NCBI RefSeq assembly: GCF_965638725.1
Contig: NC_134949.1
Span: 110,404,586 to 110,468,585 of the forward strand
DNA from: Aptenodytes patagonicus
Lineage: Eukaryota > Chordata > Aves > Sphenisciformes > Spheniscidae
DNA: 64,000 bases
Direction of reading: 5' to 3'
Shown here: positions 10,301 through 23,630 of the stretch, piece after piece
Numbering within the stretch: the first letter of the stretch is position 1
How the letters are laid out: each line of letters begins with the position of its first letter
The notes under the pieces: model-generated
Seen by the model: the letters and a program-made list of their open reading frames with translations, nothing else
Databases searched by the model: none
Told to the model about the DNA's origin: nothing
Position numbers and translations under genes: made by a program

Positions 10301-13300
10301 GATTTCTTTTGTCATCATCACTAAAATTTGTATGAAGTGCATATTTTAGTGAAATATTTGTATCTTGGGTACTTACTACAGATAGTTGTTTGTTGGTTTT
10401 TGTTTTGTTTTGTTTTTCTCTTTTTGCTTCAATCAACAGACATTTCAAATTTCCATATACATGCTAACTGCTGGGGCTGACTAGTGTGAGATTTGGCTTG
10501 CAGCCAGATGAAAAAGAAATACAAAGTAAGTTTTATTCCTTATATTACAGTTATAATCTTTTTCTACTGTAGTTGTTCAGATGCCCTTTAACTTGAGAAA
10601 ATCAATAACCATCAGAATATGAGTTTAACAGAGGTCAATTCCATTTAATGACAATCTTGTTTTGAGTTAAAGTTTTTGTTTTCAATAAAAACAAGAAGAG
10701 TTTGTAGACATGGAGTTGATATATGATGCTTTGGATCAAAACCTAGGTTTCTGTGTGTTCACAGATAATTAGGACACTGGCTTTGGATGTAGGAAGTAAA
10801 GATCGGAGTCCTGCTTCACTGAACCAAAATAGTGGGTTTGATATAGATTCCTCTGAATTATTCATAGACTGGATCTTGAGTCTCTTGCAGGCCAGCCCAG
10901 CCCTTTAACCTGCAGGCTAGGCAAGTCTTTCTTTTCTTCTGGTTCTCAAACCTTGTAAGAAAGCACGTTGGTCTCAGTAAATGACAAAAATTAGAATGTT
11001 TTTGACTAGACAGAATGGCTGTTTTCAAAATAGTATGTGTAGGTGTTTTCATAGTTTTCACAGTGCCTAAATGACCCTGAAGTGAGGACACCTCCTGAGC
11101 TTAGAGCAACCATTTGAGCTGATTAAGAGCCCCTGAGGGAAATATATGACTTTACTAGAACTGGCTGATGTGCAGATCAACCTACAATCTCTGTCCCAAA
11201 GAACAGGCATATGGATTAGCAGTATGGTTTTCCTTGACAGAAGCCTGAATCAGAGGAGAGATTTGTTAGACGTTAGACTCAGATTCCATGTCATAGGATT
11301 TATTAGATTGTGTACAGTCTCTCTCATTCTTACAGAGTTATTTAAGGGATGATGCACAAATGGAATGTCTATAATAGACTGGGCTGGAATCCATGTGGTA
11401 TCTGCTACACAAAAAAATGACAGCCCTTGTAGAAACACAACTCCTAGATTTGGTGCCAACTGAAGTCTCTATTGACAAGTTAGTTGGCTTTAATTTTGAG
11501 GGCTAAGCTTAGGAGTTCATTGATTAGCATGAAGCTGTATAAGGCTGGTCACTAAATAGAAATTTCCCATTGCAGAAAACTAATGAAGGAGAAATTATAT
11601 TGCCCTGTCTTTTAATAAGTGAAATGGTCTTAGAGAAATACCTCTGTTTTAAAATTTTCTTGATATCAGGACAGTCAGACTGTGTTTGTTTTACCAAAAA
11701 CTCACTTGTAATATTAGTGATTATTATTTATGCATGCGTGCATGCATCTTTCATAGCAAGAAGCAGTGCAATTCAGCAACTTCCATTTAATTAGTGATTG
11801 AAGTCCTTCCTAGAAGTGCTCTAAATAATTTTGGGTTTGATGTTGCTATAGTATGGACTATGTAGTTAGCAACGTTGCTGATCTGTATTCAGCTCGTATT
11901 ATTTAAGTGCTTTTGTTCATAAAAGACTGACGTAAAGACACAAAACCTCAGAGACAAAGATCACAGAGATGTTCAGAAAGGGCCCGCTTCCGGTAGTTAT
12001 CAAATGGGTACCAGGGAGAAGAGACTTTATTTTCCATTGGATTGGGACCAATCAGAAACTCAGTATTTGCTGTGTACCCAGGTGTTGGTGGGTCCCAAAG
12101 CAGCATGGTAGCTAGCATAATTAACCTGTGGATCATAAGGGAGGAGGGAGGAGTGAAGAACATTGAATAACTATTAATTCTGCTGCAATTTGTATGGGTT
12201 CTATTGTGCATTTTATTTCTTCATTGTGGGAAGGAAGGAAATTAACCTTCAATTTTAAAAATTTGTCACAAACAAGTTTTAAAGGAAAAATTTGTGTTAT
12301 CACCAATAACATAAGCAACTGCAAAATGAAAACAGTATCCATAACGGAGAGCCAAATCTCTCTAAACATAACAAAAACACTTTTTCCTATGAATTTGTGT
12401 GTGAATAATTTCCAGCCTGAGAATTGTTCAGTGAACAAACTCCCAGGTAATTTTCAAATGTTGAAGACAGAAGAATTTCATGATCCTTTCATTGCTGAAG
12501 GCCTTGAGCAGATGTTGTCCGTCCATCCCATATCATGTCCATGTCCCGTCCCTCCCCATCCCCCTCCCCAATTACAGCAGTACTGGATTAAGCAATTAGG
12601 ACAAAACCCCAAAAATATGCATTCAATAATCAGTATCAGATTATTCACTCAGCTCTAATAAAAGTCAGCCTTCTCATGTCAGCCTCTGCTTATGGACAAA
12701 TAGCTCTCCCTGTGAATCAGCAATGTATGACTGTGAACCTAATGGCCAGTGAATCCAAATACTAGGAAGATGACCCTGCTGTAATGATTCCACCCACACT
12801 GAAAAACAAATTGATTTATGAAGAGGAATAAATTGGCTTAACAGTGGATATGGCACGAAGAGTAAACTGGTGGTGTTATTTTCCATTATTTGTTTGAAAT
12901 TACTGACACAATTAAATATCACTTATTTTCCCCTCCCCTGCCAGAAAACACTCTATAAGAAATAAAAATAATCATAGTCTGGCAAAAGAGCTGAAAGTTC
13001 TTCCCTCGTTATGCTCTCAGCATTATTTGGATCACAATGCATGTTTGCCACTTTAACACAGTGTTCAATTTCATATGCCTGCTGAGTAATGCTGTCTTTT
13101 ATATGCTAGATACTTATATACACACGCCACTCACTCGTCCACATCCTGTCATTTATTTAAAATGAGTTTTAATTTTAGGAAGACCTTATTGAATGAAAAC
13201 TATAAAACATTGTCCACATAACAGAAATATGCAATTTATTTTTCTCTTAGGTGAGAATCTACTTTGTACGATTTATCAGTTCCAAAAGAGATACAATAAT

Positions 13301-13957
13301 TTGGAATAATTTTCCCCATAGAAACATCTAAGGTGTCAAGCTCCAATTAGCAGGAATAGTTGGCTAATAAAGCAAGCTGAAGTTCAAGTACCTCTATGCC
13401 CTATCCTAATGTTTTAATTTCACCTCACTGAAGCCAACTAAATTTTATTTTCAGAGAACATGTTATACAGCAAGCACTTTCCTCGTTACCCATGTGACTT
13501 TAATGTGCAAAATATTTGGTCTGAGCTAAAACTAGCCAACACCCATGTAACTGCTGACTAAATTAATCCTTAAAGGAAGGCAGTCATGATATGTATCAGA
13601 AATTGAGTCATTTGTACTTTATGTAACTACAGAAAAGGAGGACCGGTATTTCTGTACTCTTAACAGTTGCAGCTTTGCTTATTTAAGCTATTTTTTATTT
13701 ATATGAGTTAAACATACTAGCCTAAAATTTTTTAACCTCTTCTTTTCTTTATTACTTCAGTCCATTCTTCCTGATCGGGAATCTGCTCTGGTGTGTAAAC
13801 ACACATCTTCTTTGATCTTCAGTTTACATCAGTGAAATAAAAATTACTTGGACCTCTCTGTTTCACATGAAAATGATGCCCTCCTTTATAGGATTGGGGG
13901 GCAGGGGGAATTTTTAACTTTTTTTCCCTAATATGACGACAAAATTCCAGTCTGAAT
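7376..13957. other. Unique DNA, mostly AT-rich, with a moderately GC-rich block at 7900-8330
   Basis: An A-rich simple stretch occupies about 7744-7812. The 7920-8330 block has more G+C and several overlapping open frames (for example 8014-8298, plus) but no recognisable protein. It opens with TGTCCCGGTTTAG, which resembles an avian LTR start, yet the rest does not match the LTR family in this window. The 154-codon frame at 12194-12658 lacks splice sites and looks fortuitous. A TGCATGCGTGCATGCAT palindromic tract lies at about 11735-11751. Confidence 0.45.
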
Positions 13958-13979
13958 CTTCACCTCTAGAGAGGTGAAG
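13958..13979. repeat. Perfect 10-bp inverted repeat with 2-bp loop
   Basis: CTTCACCTCT (13958-13967) and AGAGGTGAAG (13970-13979) are exact reverse complements separated by two bases. No T run follows, and nothing suggests a small RNA gene. Confidence 0.8.
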
Positions 13980-16900
13980 CAGATCTCTGCATAGTGGCGC
14001 CTATGCCCAGCTTGCCTTTAATCTCATGCAGTAGAGCAAGGTGTTACTGAACTGAGGGATTTTATGCAGGTGCGGCCTGTGCAGGACTGAATTTCATGCT
14101 GAACCGTGGATTACAGCACTGAGGTATGCACCTGCGGCAAGGGCAGGACAGGATGCAGAGGGGGGAGTGCTTGGGGACCGGGGTGTGTGTGTGTCTTTGG
14201 GATCCTCGGGGTACAAAAGGGGCCCAAATGCTAGTGGCTCCACCCTGTCCTGCTGTACCGCAATCCATGGATAGCCTCTGAAAGCTCTTGGAGTTTCTAG
14301 GTGTTGGAGTAATTCCTTTACTTCAGCATATGGGAAATACCAGTAGGGGCAAACAGCTCTTATATAACAAGTTTAGAATCTTTAGTTGACCCTCATGGGA
14401 AGCTCTTTCAGTGAATGGGTCTTAAATGCTTAAATCTGTGGAGTATCTCTTGCTCAAAATATATAAAGTGTCTCTGGAAATATAGTATATGCCATATGAC
14501 ACATGATTTCTTTTCAACTGAACAGTGAAGCTATATGCTCATATTTTTGCCTGCATAGCTATGCATGCTCACCCATAACCTATACCAAGGAGTTCTTTAA
14601 ACTTCACACCATTTTAAATACTTTGAAGCTGCTATTGAAATATTCTTATTTATACCCAGTGCTCATAAGTGCACTCTTACTTTTAGTGCAATCACGGGTT
14701 ATGAAACCAGGATGCCAGTCTTTTTCCTTCTTTCTTGCTTCTGTTTATATTTCAGTTGTTTACCTGTCTGTGGGTTACTTTTGCACATCTTTTACTTATT
14801 AAAAAAAAAAAAAAAACCCACAGCACAACCACTATTCATAGCAAAGGTGTAAGTCTGGAAGGGAAAAAAGTAATCCTTTGATCTCTATAAGTTTATAAAG
14901 GGGAAAAATTCCAGAACAGTGATAACTTTTGTCTTTATTTAAGCACTAGATTAGCATTTTCTGTATTTTGTTACATTACAAATGTTAATGTACAAGACAA
15001 GTCTGGTCATCCATCATCTAGGAAAATGAACAAATTTGAACAGTTTTAAAAAACATTTACTGCCAGGAGGTTCAGGGTCTGGTCTAACAAGCCTGTTCTA
15101 ACAAAGTGAAAGGAGTACAGCCTACAGCTCTGTAAGAGGTGCAACTGGAAGCAGGAAAGAGGTTCTTGAGCTAAAGAGCTATGTGTGCAACTGGATAGGA
15201 AATTAGATTAAGAATTAGGTTTCAAACAACCCAAAGAACAATTATATAAAACAGCCTTTCTCATAGAGAATATATAAGCAAGAAATCTTAACTGAATTTA
15301 TGTTTTATTTTATGAGTATAATGGATGTATGAACATGCCGTATGATATATTCATGCAATGACAAAACTCTGATGACTGAGGATTTTTCCTTCTAGTCAAA
15401 TACTGATTCACTTACAACCCATTTCCAGGAATGCATTTTTTACAAAGTTATTTTTCCTTTTTTGAGCCTTAATTCTATAGGTGTAAAGCCTTTGAGAGAT
15501 CTATAGCTCTTTAGATAATTTTATCTAGAAAAATAAGGAAGCAAAATCTTTTTCTTGAAAATTCTACATATCTGATAGGGAAATGTAAAAAAAAAAAAAG
15601 CAAATGTTTTCTTGCATTGTTTCAATTCTTATATTTTATTTCGTCTATGTGGCATCTCACAGATATGTTAACCTTTTAAACAGTGCTGTTTGTAAAAGCT
15701 TCTTATCAATATTTGGTATTTTTTAATATACATTAATTGATCTACTCTATTCTTCTTTATAATAGATGTAGAAGGAGATTATTTGTAATTTCCATCTAAT
15801 GAGACTTGTCTAACTGCTTATTGACTGTAATTTGCTATATTTTGTGTTTTAAAACAGATGGGAATGAAAAATAAATGAGCACTTCTGTCATGAAGTTCTG
15901 TTGATTTTTTATCAGAGTTTTTATTGATGCCAAATCCTATGGTAATCCAAAGCTTGGTCAAGAGCAATATGTAACAAACTTGTGGATGCAGTTCCATGAC
16001 AGCTTACTGTAATAATGAATACAAAAATTATGGTTAATATTTTATATCAAGAAACTGCGGTTGTCTCTTGCCTAGCATTCTTGCTACGGTAACCCTGCAT
16101 TGGGAGATGGAGGAGGGAGCAGGAGAGTGCTTCATTCATATTCATATTGGAAATTCACAAAGATTTTGTTTGTATTCCTTTCCAAATGCTCATGCTTTAA
16201 TTAAACAGAAGATGACACTCTAAAGGATCTGGAGATCAAAACAATCTGTTTTATCAACTAAGGAGCCAACAGTAGGTTTTATTATACTTCCCTTCTTCAG
16301 CTAAATGATTTGTGTCAGGTAGGTCATCTTCATTTTGCACGTTTTGAAGATAGTGTATGAATACCTCAATGAAATTTGAGGAAAAGCATTTCATTAAGTA
16401 ATTAATTTAAACAAGAAAATTGAATTATCATACTGATTTGGGTAGCATACCAGTTTATGCCCTCATGAATTAGCGCAGCTTACTTTCAGACTCTGACACT
16501 GTTTTACGTTGAGCTAATTTGAGTATTTAGTATAGTTAATAGAAGCCAACAGCAGAATCCTGGCAAGGCTTAGAAGACTTCAAGTTCATATAAGATCCCT
16601 TTAGAGAAGGTTTCAAATTAATCTACATCCACACCTAGTAGATTTGGGTTGTAGGAAAAACTTGGAACACCGTTCTGCCCTTTCTAATTCTGGTCATGTT
16701 AGTTCTTACCAATCACCTTAACCAGAGTTAGTGTAACTTCTATTTCATACTTATATTTTTCTGCCTCTGATCTTTCCTCTTACCTCTGAGCCCCATGATT
16801 GCCTCTGAGACCTGATCTTTTCTAACAAAAAGCTTTGTGTAGGTATAGTATATTCCTAAAATGCAATATTAATTTACTCAAGTGAGGAACTCTCAATTTT

Positions 16901-19900
16901 GTATAATTCCAAATTCACCATTATAAAATTTGCCAACTCTTCTGTAATTAATTTGGAGCATTCTTACTGAAAAAAAAAAAAATTAAGTTCTAATTTACAT
17001 ATTATTTAATATTAAGATGACTGCGAAAAGCCTGTTAACAGTTCAGAATTTCCTCTCAAGGTGGAATTGTACAATGGTTTATGTTAACTTACTCTTTCAA
17101 CAAACTGCCTTAGAACTACCCTTCTGTTTAATGCAGCCTGAGGATTATAAAATCCCCAGATGTCAACTCTGTGATTACAAGGAAGCAATTAGTAATAGAA
17201 TCAAAATTTATATTCTTCAAGATGAAGAAATAAAACCCCTATGAGAGTAATTTCTGTGGACTGCATTTCAGAAGAAAGTACACTTTGAACAACAAAAACC
17301 TTTACCGTCAAAAAGTAGTGTAATATCGTTAAAGTTATAACAGATAGTGTTGCTATACTTGAAAATAAATAAATTAATAAAGCTGTGGTTTTATTGTTAA
17401 AACCGCTTCTAAACAAGAATGTTTTGACAATTTAATTCATGACATTTAAAATGAAAATATTTTAAACTTTTAGCTGTTTGAAAAGATAAAATGAAACATT
17501 TATGATAACCTAGTCAATATGGCTTGAGAAATTCTTGCAACTTAATTGCCAGCTTCCATAGACACAAAGGTTAAAATTTGAGGACCAGAACTCTCCTATG
17601 AAAAATCTGGCTTGCTGAAATTAATTCAATTTAGTTTTTCACAAAATGTCATTAAAGCTTTGAGTTTGGAATTAAATATGGTATCATTATCAGGAAAACT
17701 AAACAAAAACAATACCTTTGACACTACTGATACTAACCTTCCTTTTACCAAGAATGTGTGGAAAGTATTTATGAATTAATAGATGCTATAATTGTGCTAT
17801 GGAAATGAACTGTTTTATGGAGAGCTTTATGTTCTTTTTGGTAAGATGCTGCTTGATCCGTTGAACTGTATAAATAGGACTTAAACTTGATTAAATCCTT
17901 CTTATTAAAGGGTTACTGTTTTCTTAACCCCTTATAAACTCCAAATGAATTCCTTTAAAGTCTTCTCTATTCAGTGATACTCTCAGTCAAGATGCTGTGC
18001 AAGACACTATAATTTTGATTTGGCAAGCGCATGTTTCCCTGAGTTTCGCTTCAGGTCCTAAGTGCGATATCTTCCACTTATTTTAAGTAGCTTTGTATTA
18101 GATGCAATGTCTTCAGTGCAACTCACAGAAGAACGATATGTGAGAAATAACATTTAGAAATGCATTTCTGAAACCAAAGGTAATAAAACTAAAAAATGAT
18201 GATTTTAGAGTTGCTAAAGTAGAGGGGAAAAAGAGAAGAAAGATTAGGCAAAAGACAGGACAAAAATATCCTGGACATGATGCAAGATGAAAAGAAACTA
18301 GAATAAACAGCCCTTTGCAGTTCTCAGTATCTACTTTACCATCATTCAGCTGAAGTTTATAAGGTTTGTTTAAAAAGCATTCATTAGCTCAGCTGCCCAC
18401 ACTCTATCCTTTATCAAAGGAATTGTATCCAGCAGCAAAGCGGGACTATGTACTCATGAATGTATAGTCCCTTCAATAATTCCAACAACCCCAATGGTCC
18501 TTTAAATTACATTAACAAATTAGTAATCTATGGCTGAATTAAGTGGCCTTATAGAGAGTTTTTATTGGGAAAAAATAGAATGGAGAATAGTTAAGAAACA
18601 TCTACTTAGGCTTCAGATCAGTATCTGAAGTTTGTTTCTCTGCCACCTCTGGCAACAAACTGGCATCTTGGTCTTCAACAGCCGTCTTGGCACTACCATT
18701 TTAATTCAGAACACAAGAGTACTTTTGAGAGGCATCTCCCAATCTTTTCTGCTTACTATGCTTTGGTTCACATCATGGAACAGCCTTGGAGTATGCAATT
18801 TTGGGTGAAACTAAGTTGAAGCCTCAGCTCCAGAGTGTACCTCATGCTCCCTGACTGCTATTGCACCTTGCATCCAGAGGATCAGACCAGAGCTACTCTG
18901 AAGAAAATCCTCACAAACATGTAAGGTTAGGATATCTAGTTGGTTGCACCAAAGAGATTTTTAACATGAACAAAGTCAGGGGACAGGATTTTATTGATTT
19001 TAGTGAAAATCTGTTTGATTGGACCTTAACCTGATGTTTGATATTTGGAAGCATCATAATCTAGTCCCTTAAACCATCTTGAAGACATCTTATTTAAATT
19101 GATATTTGTATTTGGAAAATACAAATAATCAGTTTTGCACACTCTTTCCTGGAATAAATAGGATTTTTTGGCTTAATTTCTGTAATCGTAATTAAATGAA
19201 TGGAAAATGAGAAACCTGAAAATATAAATCTCAAATATTTAAGAGTAGGTCAAGATATGATGTAGGTTGAGTTTAATTAAAAAAAAAAAAATTAGAAAAA
19301 GAATTTTTCTTTATTATCACTGTTACTAAAATGGAAAAGAATGGCTTACCCTGATAAGAAAGAAATCTGCAAGAAAGGACCAATGTTCAGCTCATTTTGC
19401 TATTGCTGTTAAGACTTCAGTTTATTAAGAAGAGATTGTGTCCAAGAGCATGTCTTTTTGGTGCACCCCTGCCCTTCTCCACCCCTACTTGTATACTGGA
19501 TGGTCTTAAAAATAACCCTAAACTTTCTACCTGTAAACGGTTTACTTCATTTATAATCTTAACACTATCACAACTATAACAACACTTAATAATTATTAGA
19601 TGTTCACAGTGTGGTTTTGCGTTGTGTGTTTGTGTCAGCTTTAAACTTAACAACAGGAATTTCAAATTCATTTCATGCTTACAAGGTATCTTTTGTGTAA
19701 ATAATATGCTCTGGGGATCTTTGGGATCCATCACCTAATTATTTCATTTACTATTTTGTATTTGCTATTATCCAGGTACAGTATCTGTGTGGTTTGTTGA
19801 GGTCTTCTTTCCAGTAGTTTAAGGGTAATGATTGAAGCATTGCACTGTTTACCTGTCCACATAGAGCTGTAGACAGATTATGCATCCTGAACCTGTGGCC

Positions 19901-20789
19901 TTTTGGTAATGTAGCTATATTTTTTTTTTTTTTGGTGGTGGTGATGATGATAAATACTTAGTGAGTGACTTGCTGGCTTTTTGATTTTCTACAACTTTTT
20001 GTCTACTGTGTGGCATTTTTACTAGCTCTTTTTTGTAGATGATTACTCCATCTCAAGGTCATATACTTTGAACTGAATAAAAAACAGTCAATTGAGTATG
20101 TCTGGACTGTAGTCAGAGTTGACACTGCAGCAAGTGTAGACAAACCTGAGGTAGCATTGCTCTAAAGTAGCTTAGGTGATCTTATTTGTTCCTGTTGAAT
20201 ACTGAAAGCATGCACCACTGCAGTTGTGTAATTTTGCACTTCTGTTCTCTTTCTGGTGTTCAAGTGGTGTCATAGAGAAGGTGAAGTGTAAGGTGAAGCC
20301 TAAGGAGAGGCTCAAGGAGCACCCTTCCCATGAAACCTACCAGAAAGTCACCCCAAGCTGAGTGGTGCTTTTAGCTTAGGGGGTGCAGGGCTGAGGGGAG
20401 AAGCACTATCTTTACTTCTATCAGCAGCCCTGGCTGACTTCTAGCGAGATAGTGGCACTTTCTTACAGCCACAAAACAAAAATGCATGCTCAGGATTGTT
20501 TCCTGATATCAGGGAAGAGGATTAAAGCATAGTTCTCAAAAGGAGGGGATCAAAAATAAAGCCTGGAGTGCACAGGGGACTGGAAAAATCTTTTAAACTC
20601 CTTTAAAGCTTAATCTAGCTGAATTACACCTACATGTATGAAAGTCACACTTCCAGCTACATCCACTTAAGTTTTGTTTTTGCTGACTGATGGGTTGCTT
20701 AACAGTAGTTGATCACTACTCCCTGCTCTTTCAGATTGCCTTGTACAGACCATCCAGCTCCTACGTTTTGTGTTTCTCTTCTTGTGTGA
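13980..20789. other. AT-rich unique DNA; GC-rich patch at 14060-14270
   Basis: The patch at about 14060-14270 is GC-rich and contains a short GT run, with no recognisable coding content. Elsewhere there are A tracts (14801-14816, about 15588-15599, 16971-16982) and a T tract (about 19919-19934). Blocks around 16180-16300 have the motif-rich, low-repeat look of conserved non-coding sequence, but this cannot be tested here. I see no exon. Confidence 0.45.
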
Positions 20790-21850
20790 GGTGGCAAAAG
20801 GTTGACCCAAGAGATCAATCCCGAGGGCAGAGAGAAGGGTGAAAAGCAAGCTTACAATCCTGGACTTCAGGAGGGCAGACTTTGGCCTCTTCAAAGATCT
20901 GCTCAGAAGATAAGGCCCTGGAGGGAAGAGGGGCCCAAGAAAGCTGGTTAGTATCCAAGGACCACCTCCACCAAGCTCAAGAGAATTCTATTGCAAAAAT
21001 AAGAAGTCAGACAAAAATGCCAGGAGGCCTGTGTGGATGAACAAGGAGCTTCTGGCCAAACTCAAAGACAAAAAGAAAGAATACAGAGGGTGGAAGTAAG
21101 GACAGGTAATGTGAGAGGAATACAGAAACACTGTCCAAGCATCCAGGGATGAAGTTAGGAAGGCTAAAGCCCAAATGGAATTAAGTCTGGTCAGGGACAT
21201 CAAAGACAGCAAGAAAGGCTTCTACAAGTACATAGGTGATAAAAAGAAGACTGGGGAAAATGTAGGCCTATTGCTCAACAAGACAGGGGATCTAGTTACA
21301 CAGGACATGGAGAAGGCAGAAGTACTGAACGCCTTCTTTGTCTCAGTCTTTACTAGCAAGCCTGGTCTTCAGGAATCCCAGGTCCCAGAGACCAAGGGGA
21401 AAGACTGGAGCAAGAATGATGCACCCTTGGTAGAAGAAGATCAGATCAGGCAATACTTAAGCAACATGGACATGCATAAGCCCATGGGCCCTGATGGGAT
21501 TCACCCACAAGCGCTGAGGGAACTGGCTGATGTCATTGTGAGGCTACTCTCGATAATCTTTGATCATGGTGACTGAAGGAAAGCAAATGTCACTCCTATC
21601 TTCAAGAAGGGCAGGAAGGAGGACTCAGGGAACTACAGGTTGGTCAGCTTCAACTTGATCCCTGGGAAGGTGATGGAGCAGCTAATCCTGGAAACCGTCT
21701 CCAGGCACATAAAGGACAAGGTAGTAGGAATAGTCAGCATGGCTTCACCAGGGGGAAATCATGCTTGATCTACCTGATAAACTTCTAAATGAAGTGACTG
21801 GCTTGGTAGATGACCTCCAGAGGTCCCTTCCAATGTCAACCATTCCGTGA
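20790..21850 (+). mobile_element. CR1 LINE fragment with internal deletion and premature stops
   Basis: From about 20850 the plus strand reads as the CR1 ORF2 linker between endonuclease and reverse transcriptase and the N-terminal part of RT. Recognisable pieces include [56 protein letters not shown] and [17 protein letters not shown]. Stops interrupt the frame at about 21108, 21117 and 21573-21576. At 21809-21814 (GATGAC) the early RT sequence jumps straight to the CR1 3' end (CTCCAGAGGTCCCTTCCAA... to 21850), so the central and C-terminal RT region is missing. The left boundary is approximate. This is a dead, relatively old copy. Confidence 0.88.
21175..21576 (+). pseudogene. Remnant of CR1 ORF2 (N-terminal reverse transcriptase region)
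   Basis: These 133 codons are the longest intact part of the degraded CR1 ORF2 in this element. The frame holds the [19 protein letters not shown] block, the [16 protein letters not shown] block and the GPDGIHP block that begins the RT domain of non-LTR elements. It ends at a TGA where a tryptophan-rich segment would be expected (FDHGD then stop), after which homology continues (RKANVTPIFKKG). No catalytic DD motif remains. In full-length CR1 this region is part of a protein of roughly 900-1000 residues. Confidence 0.8.
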
Positions 21851-23052
21851 AGCCATTGCACAGCTTTGTTGAATCTTGTAACTGTAGATTAAACATTATT
21901 TTTAGTGTAGAAGTCAGCCTGAAGAAACTTGTTCCCAATGAAAGCAACTGTGCACAAGCAGAGTTTAGGGAGAAGCAAGGACAGTTCCTTTTGGTAGGAA
22001 TTTCCCTGGTGAAGGTCTTGCCAGACTTGCAGTTGTTTCCTGTAAGAATGACTGGGTGTATTTATAGAAGTGCATGATGGAAGCAGCAGAAGAAATTGGC
22101 TCCCTTTTAGTTAGGGTAAGGACTGAGGTTTTGAAGGGAATTGAAATGAAAACGCTTGAAGATGCTCAGGTTCTAAGACTGAAGAACTTGGCCAAATCGA
22201 GGCAAAGAACTAGGCGTAACAGAAAGAAACGCTGCAATTACTGACTCCCATAAATAAGTGACTGAATCTGAGTTATATTTTTTGAAGCTTGCCTTATATC
22301 ATCAAGATTTGACTTTGCTCAGATATAGTTAGTGTTTATGGAGGAATTCAGAAATTTAGGAGGTTTTTTGTTTTAGAAGTTTGAATTTTGATGATGTGTC
22401 ATCAGGTAGAAGAAAATTTTGATGTTTACATCAGAAACCACCAGTTTGTCTATAAATGAACATTGAATAAAAATGAGTATTCCCTTGCTACTGCCTGTCC
22501 ACTCCTAAATTGCAAAATCAAAGTGGGTTATGCACAGCTAAAATGAGACCTTGAAAACTTTGTAGATGTAGATGAACAAACAGCTTTTTGTTCATCTTAC
22601 GACTTTGCCGGAAGAGAATGAGTTACAGAGTATATTTCATTTAATAACTTTGAATACATGGAAATATACAAGTATACTTCTCTAGGGTCATAAAATGTCC
22701 CCAAACTGTGAAAAGGTGCTTTATGGGTAAGGTAAAATTGCACTTTTTATGAATACTGGAGATGAAATGTTCATGACAGACTGGCAACAACTGAATAGTC
22801 TTTCATGTTACTTTCTTGCATACGTATTGAAAATTAAAATTAGAAGAATCTAATTCTACATGCACTCAAAATTATGATAGTATTCAGTGGAAGGTAGGTT
22901 ACATTAAAGAGGATATAATTCCTTAGGCATAAATGTAACTACTGTACAAAACCGTATGACAAGAAAACTCTTTTCTGGAAGCGACAAACATAATTGGAAG
23001 GTTTGTAATTGTTGCAGGTTGCTTATATGGGGTATAGCATAAATGCATTTTT
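21851..23052. other. Unique DNA between two CR1 fragments
   Basis: AT-rich sequence without repeat or exon that I can support. The 76-codon frame at 21847-22077 begins inside the CR1 3' end and is fortuitous. Confidence 0.5.
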
Positions 23053-23630
23053 CATAGAATCATAGAATCATTTAGGTTGGAAAAGACCTTTAAGATCATC
23101 AAGTCCAACCATTAACCTAGCACTGCCAAGTCCACTGCTAAACGATGTCCCTAAGCACCACATCTACATGCCTACTTCCAGGGATGGTGACTCCACCACT
23201 TCCCTGGGCAGCCTGTTCCACTGTTTGACAACCCTTTCGGTGAAAAAATGTTTCCTAATATCCAGTCTAAACCTCCCCTGGTGCAACTTGAGGCCATTTT
23301 CTCTTGTCCTATCGCTTGGTACTTGGGAGAAGAGACCAACAGCCACCTCCCTACAACCTCCTTTCAGGTAGTTGTACAGTGATAAGGTCTCCCCTCAGCC
23401 TCCTTTTCTCCAGATTAAACAACCCTAGTTCCCTCAGTCACTCTTCATAAGACTGCTCTAGACCCTTCACCAGCTTCGTTGCTCTTCTTTGGACTCGCTC
23501 CACAGCACCTCACTGTTTTTCCTGCAGTGAGGGGCCCAAAACTGAACATGGTATTCGAGGTGCGGCCTCACCAGTGCCGAGTACAGGGGGAAGATCACTT
23601 CCCTAGTCCTCTGGCCACACTATTTCTGCT
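23053..23630 (-). mobile_element. 5'-truncated CR1 LINE 3' end, minus strand
   Basis: The left edge holds the CR1 terminal repeats in reverse (CATAGAATCATAGAATCATTT), followed by the reverse complement of the 3' UTR and the ORF2 C-terminus. On the minus strand a 60-codon frame (23164-23346) reads [35 protein letters not shown] and [10 protein letters not shown], the standard CR1 C-terminal sequence. Frames are broken upstream. The fragment is about 580 bp and lacks all RT catalytic motifs. It is more diverged than the copies at 25478 and 51979. Confidence 0.93.

Noticed and set aside
12194..12658. 154-codon open frame, plus strand
   Set aside because: No splice sites, start context or recognisable motif. 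It ends in a proline/serine-rich low-complexity stretch and lies in non-repetitive AT-rich DNA. Taken as chance.
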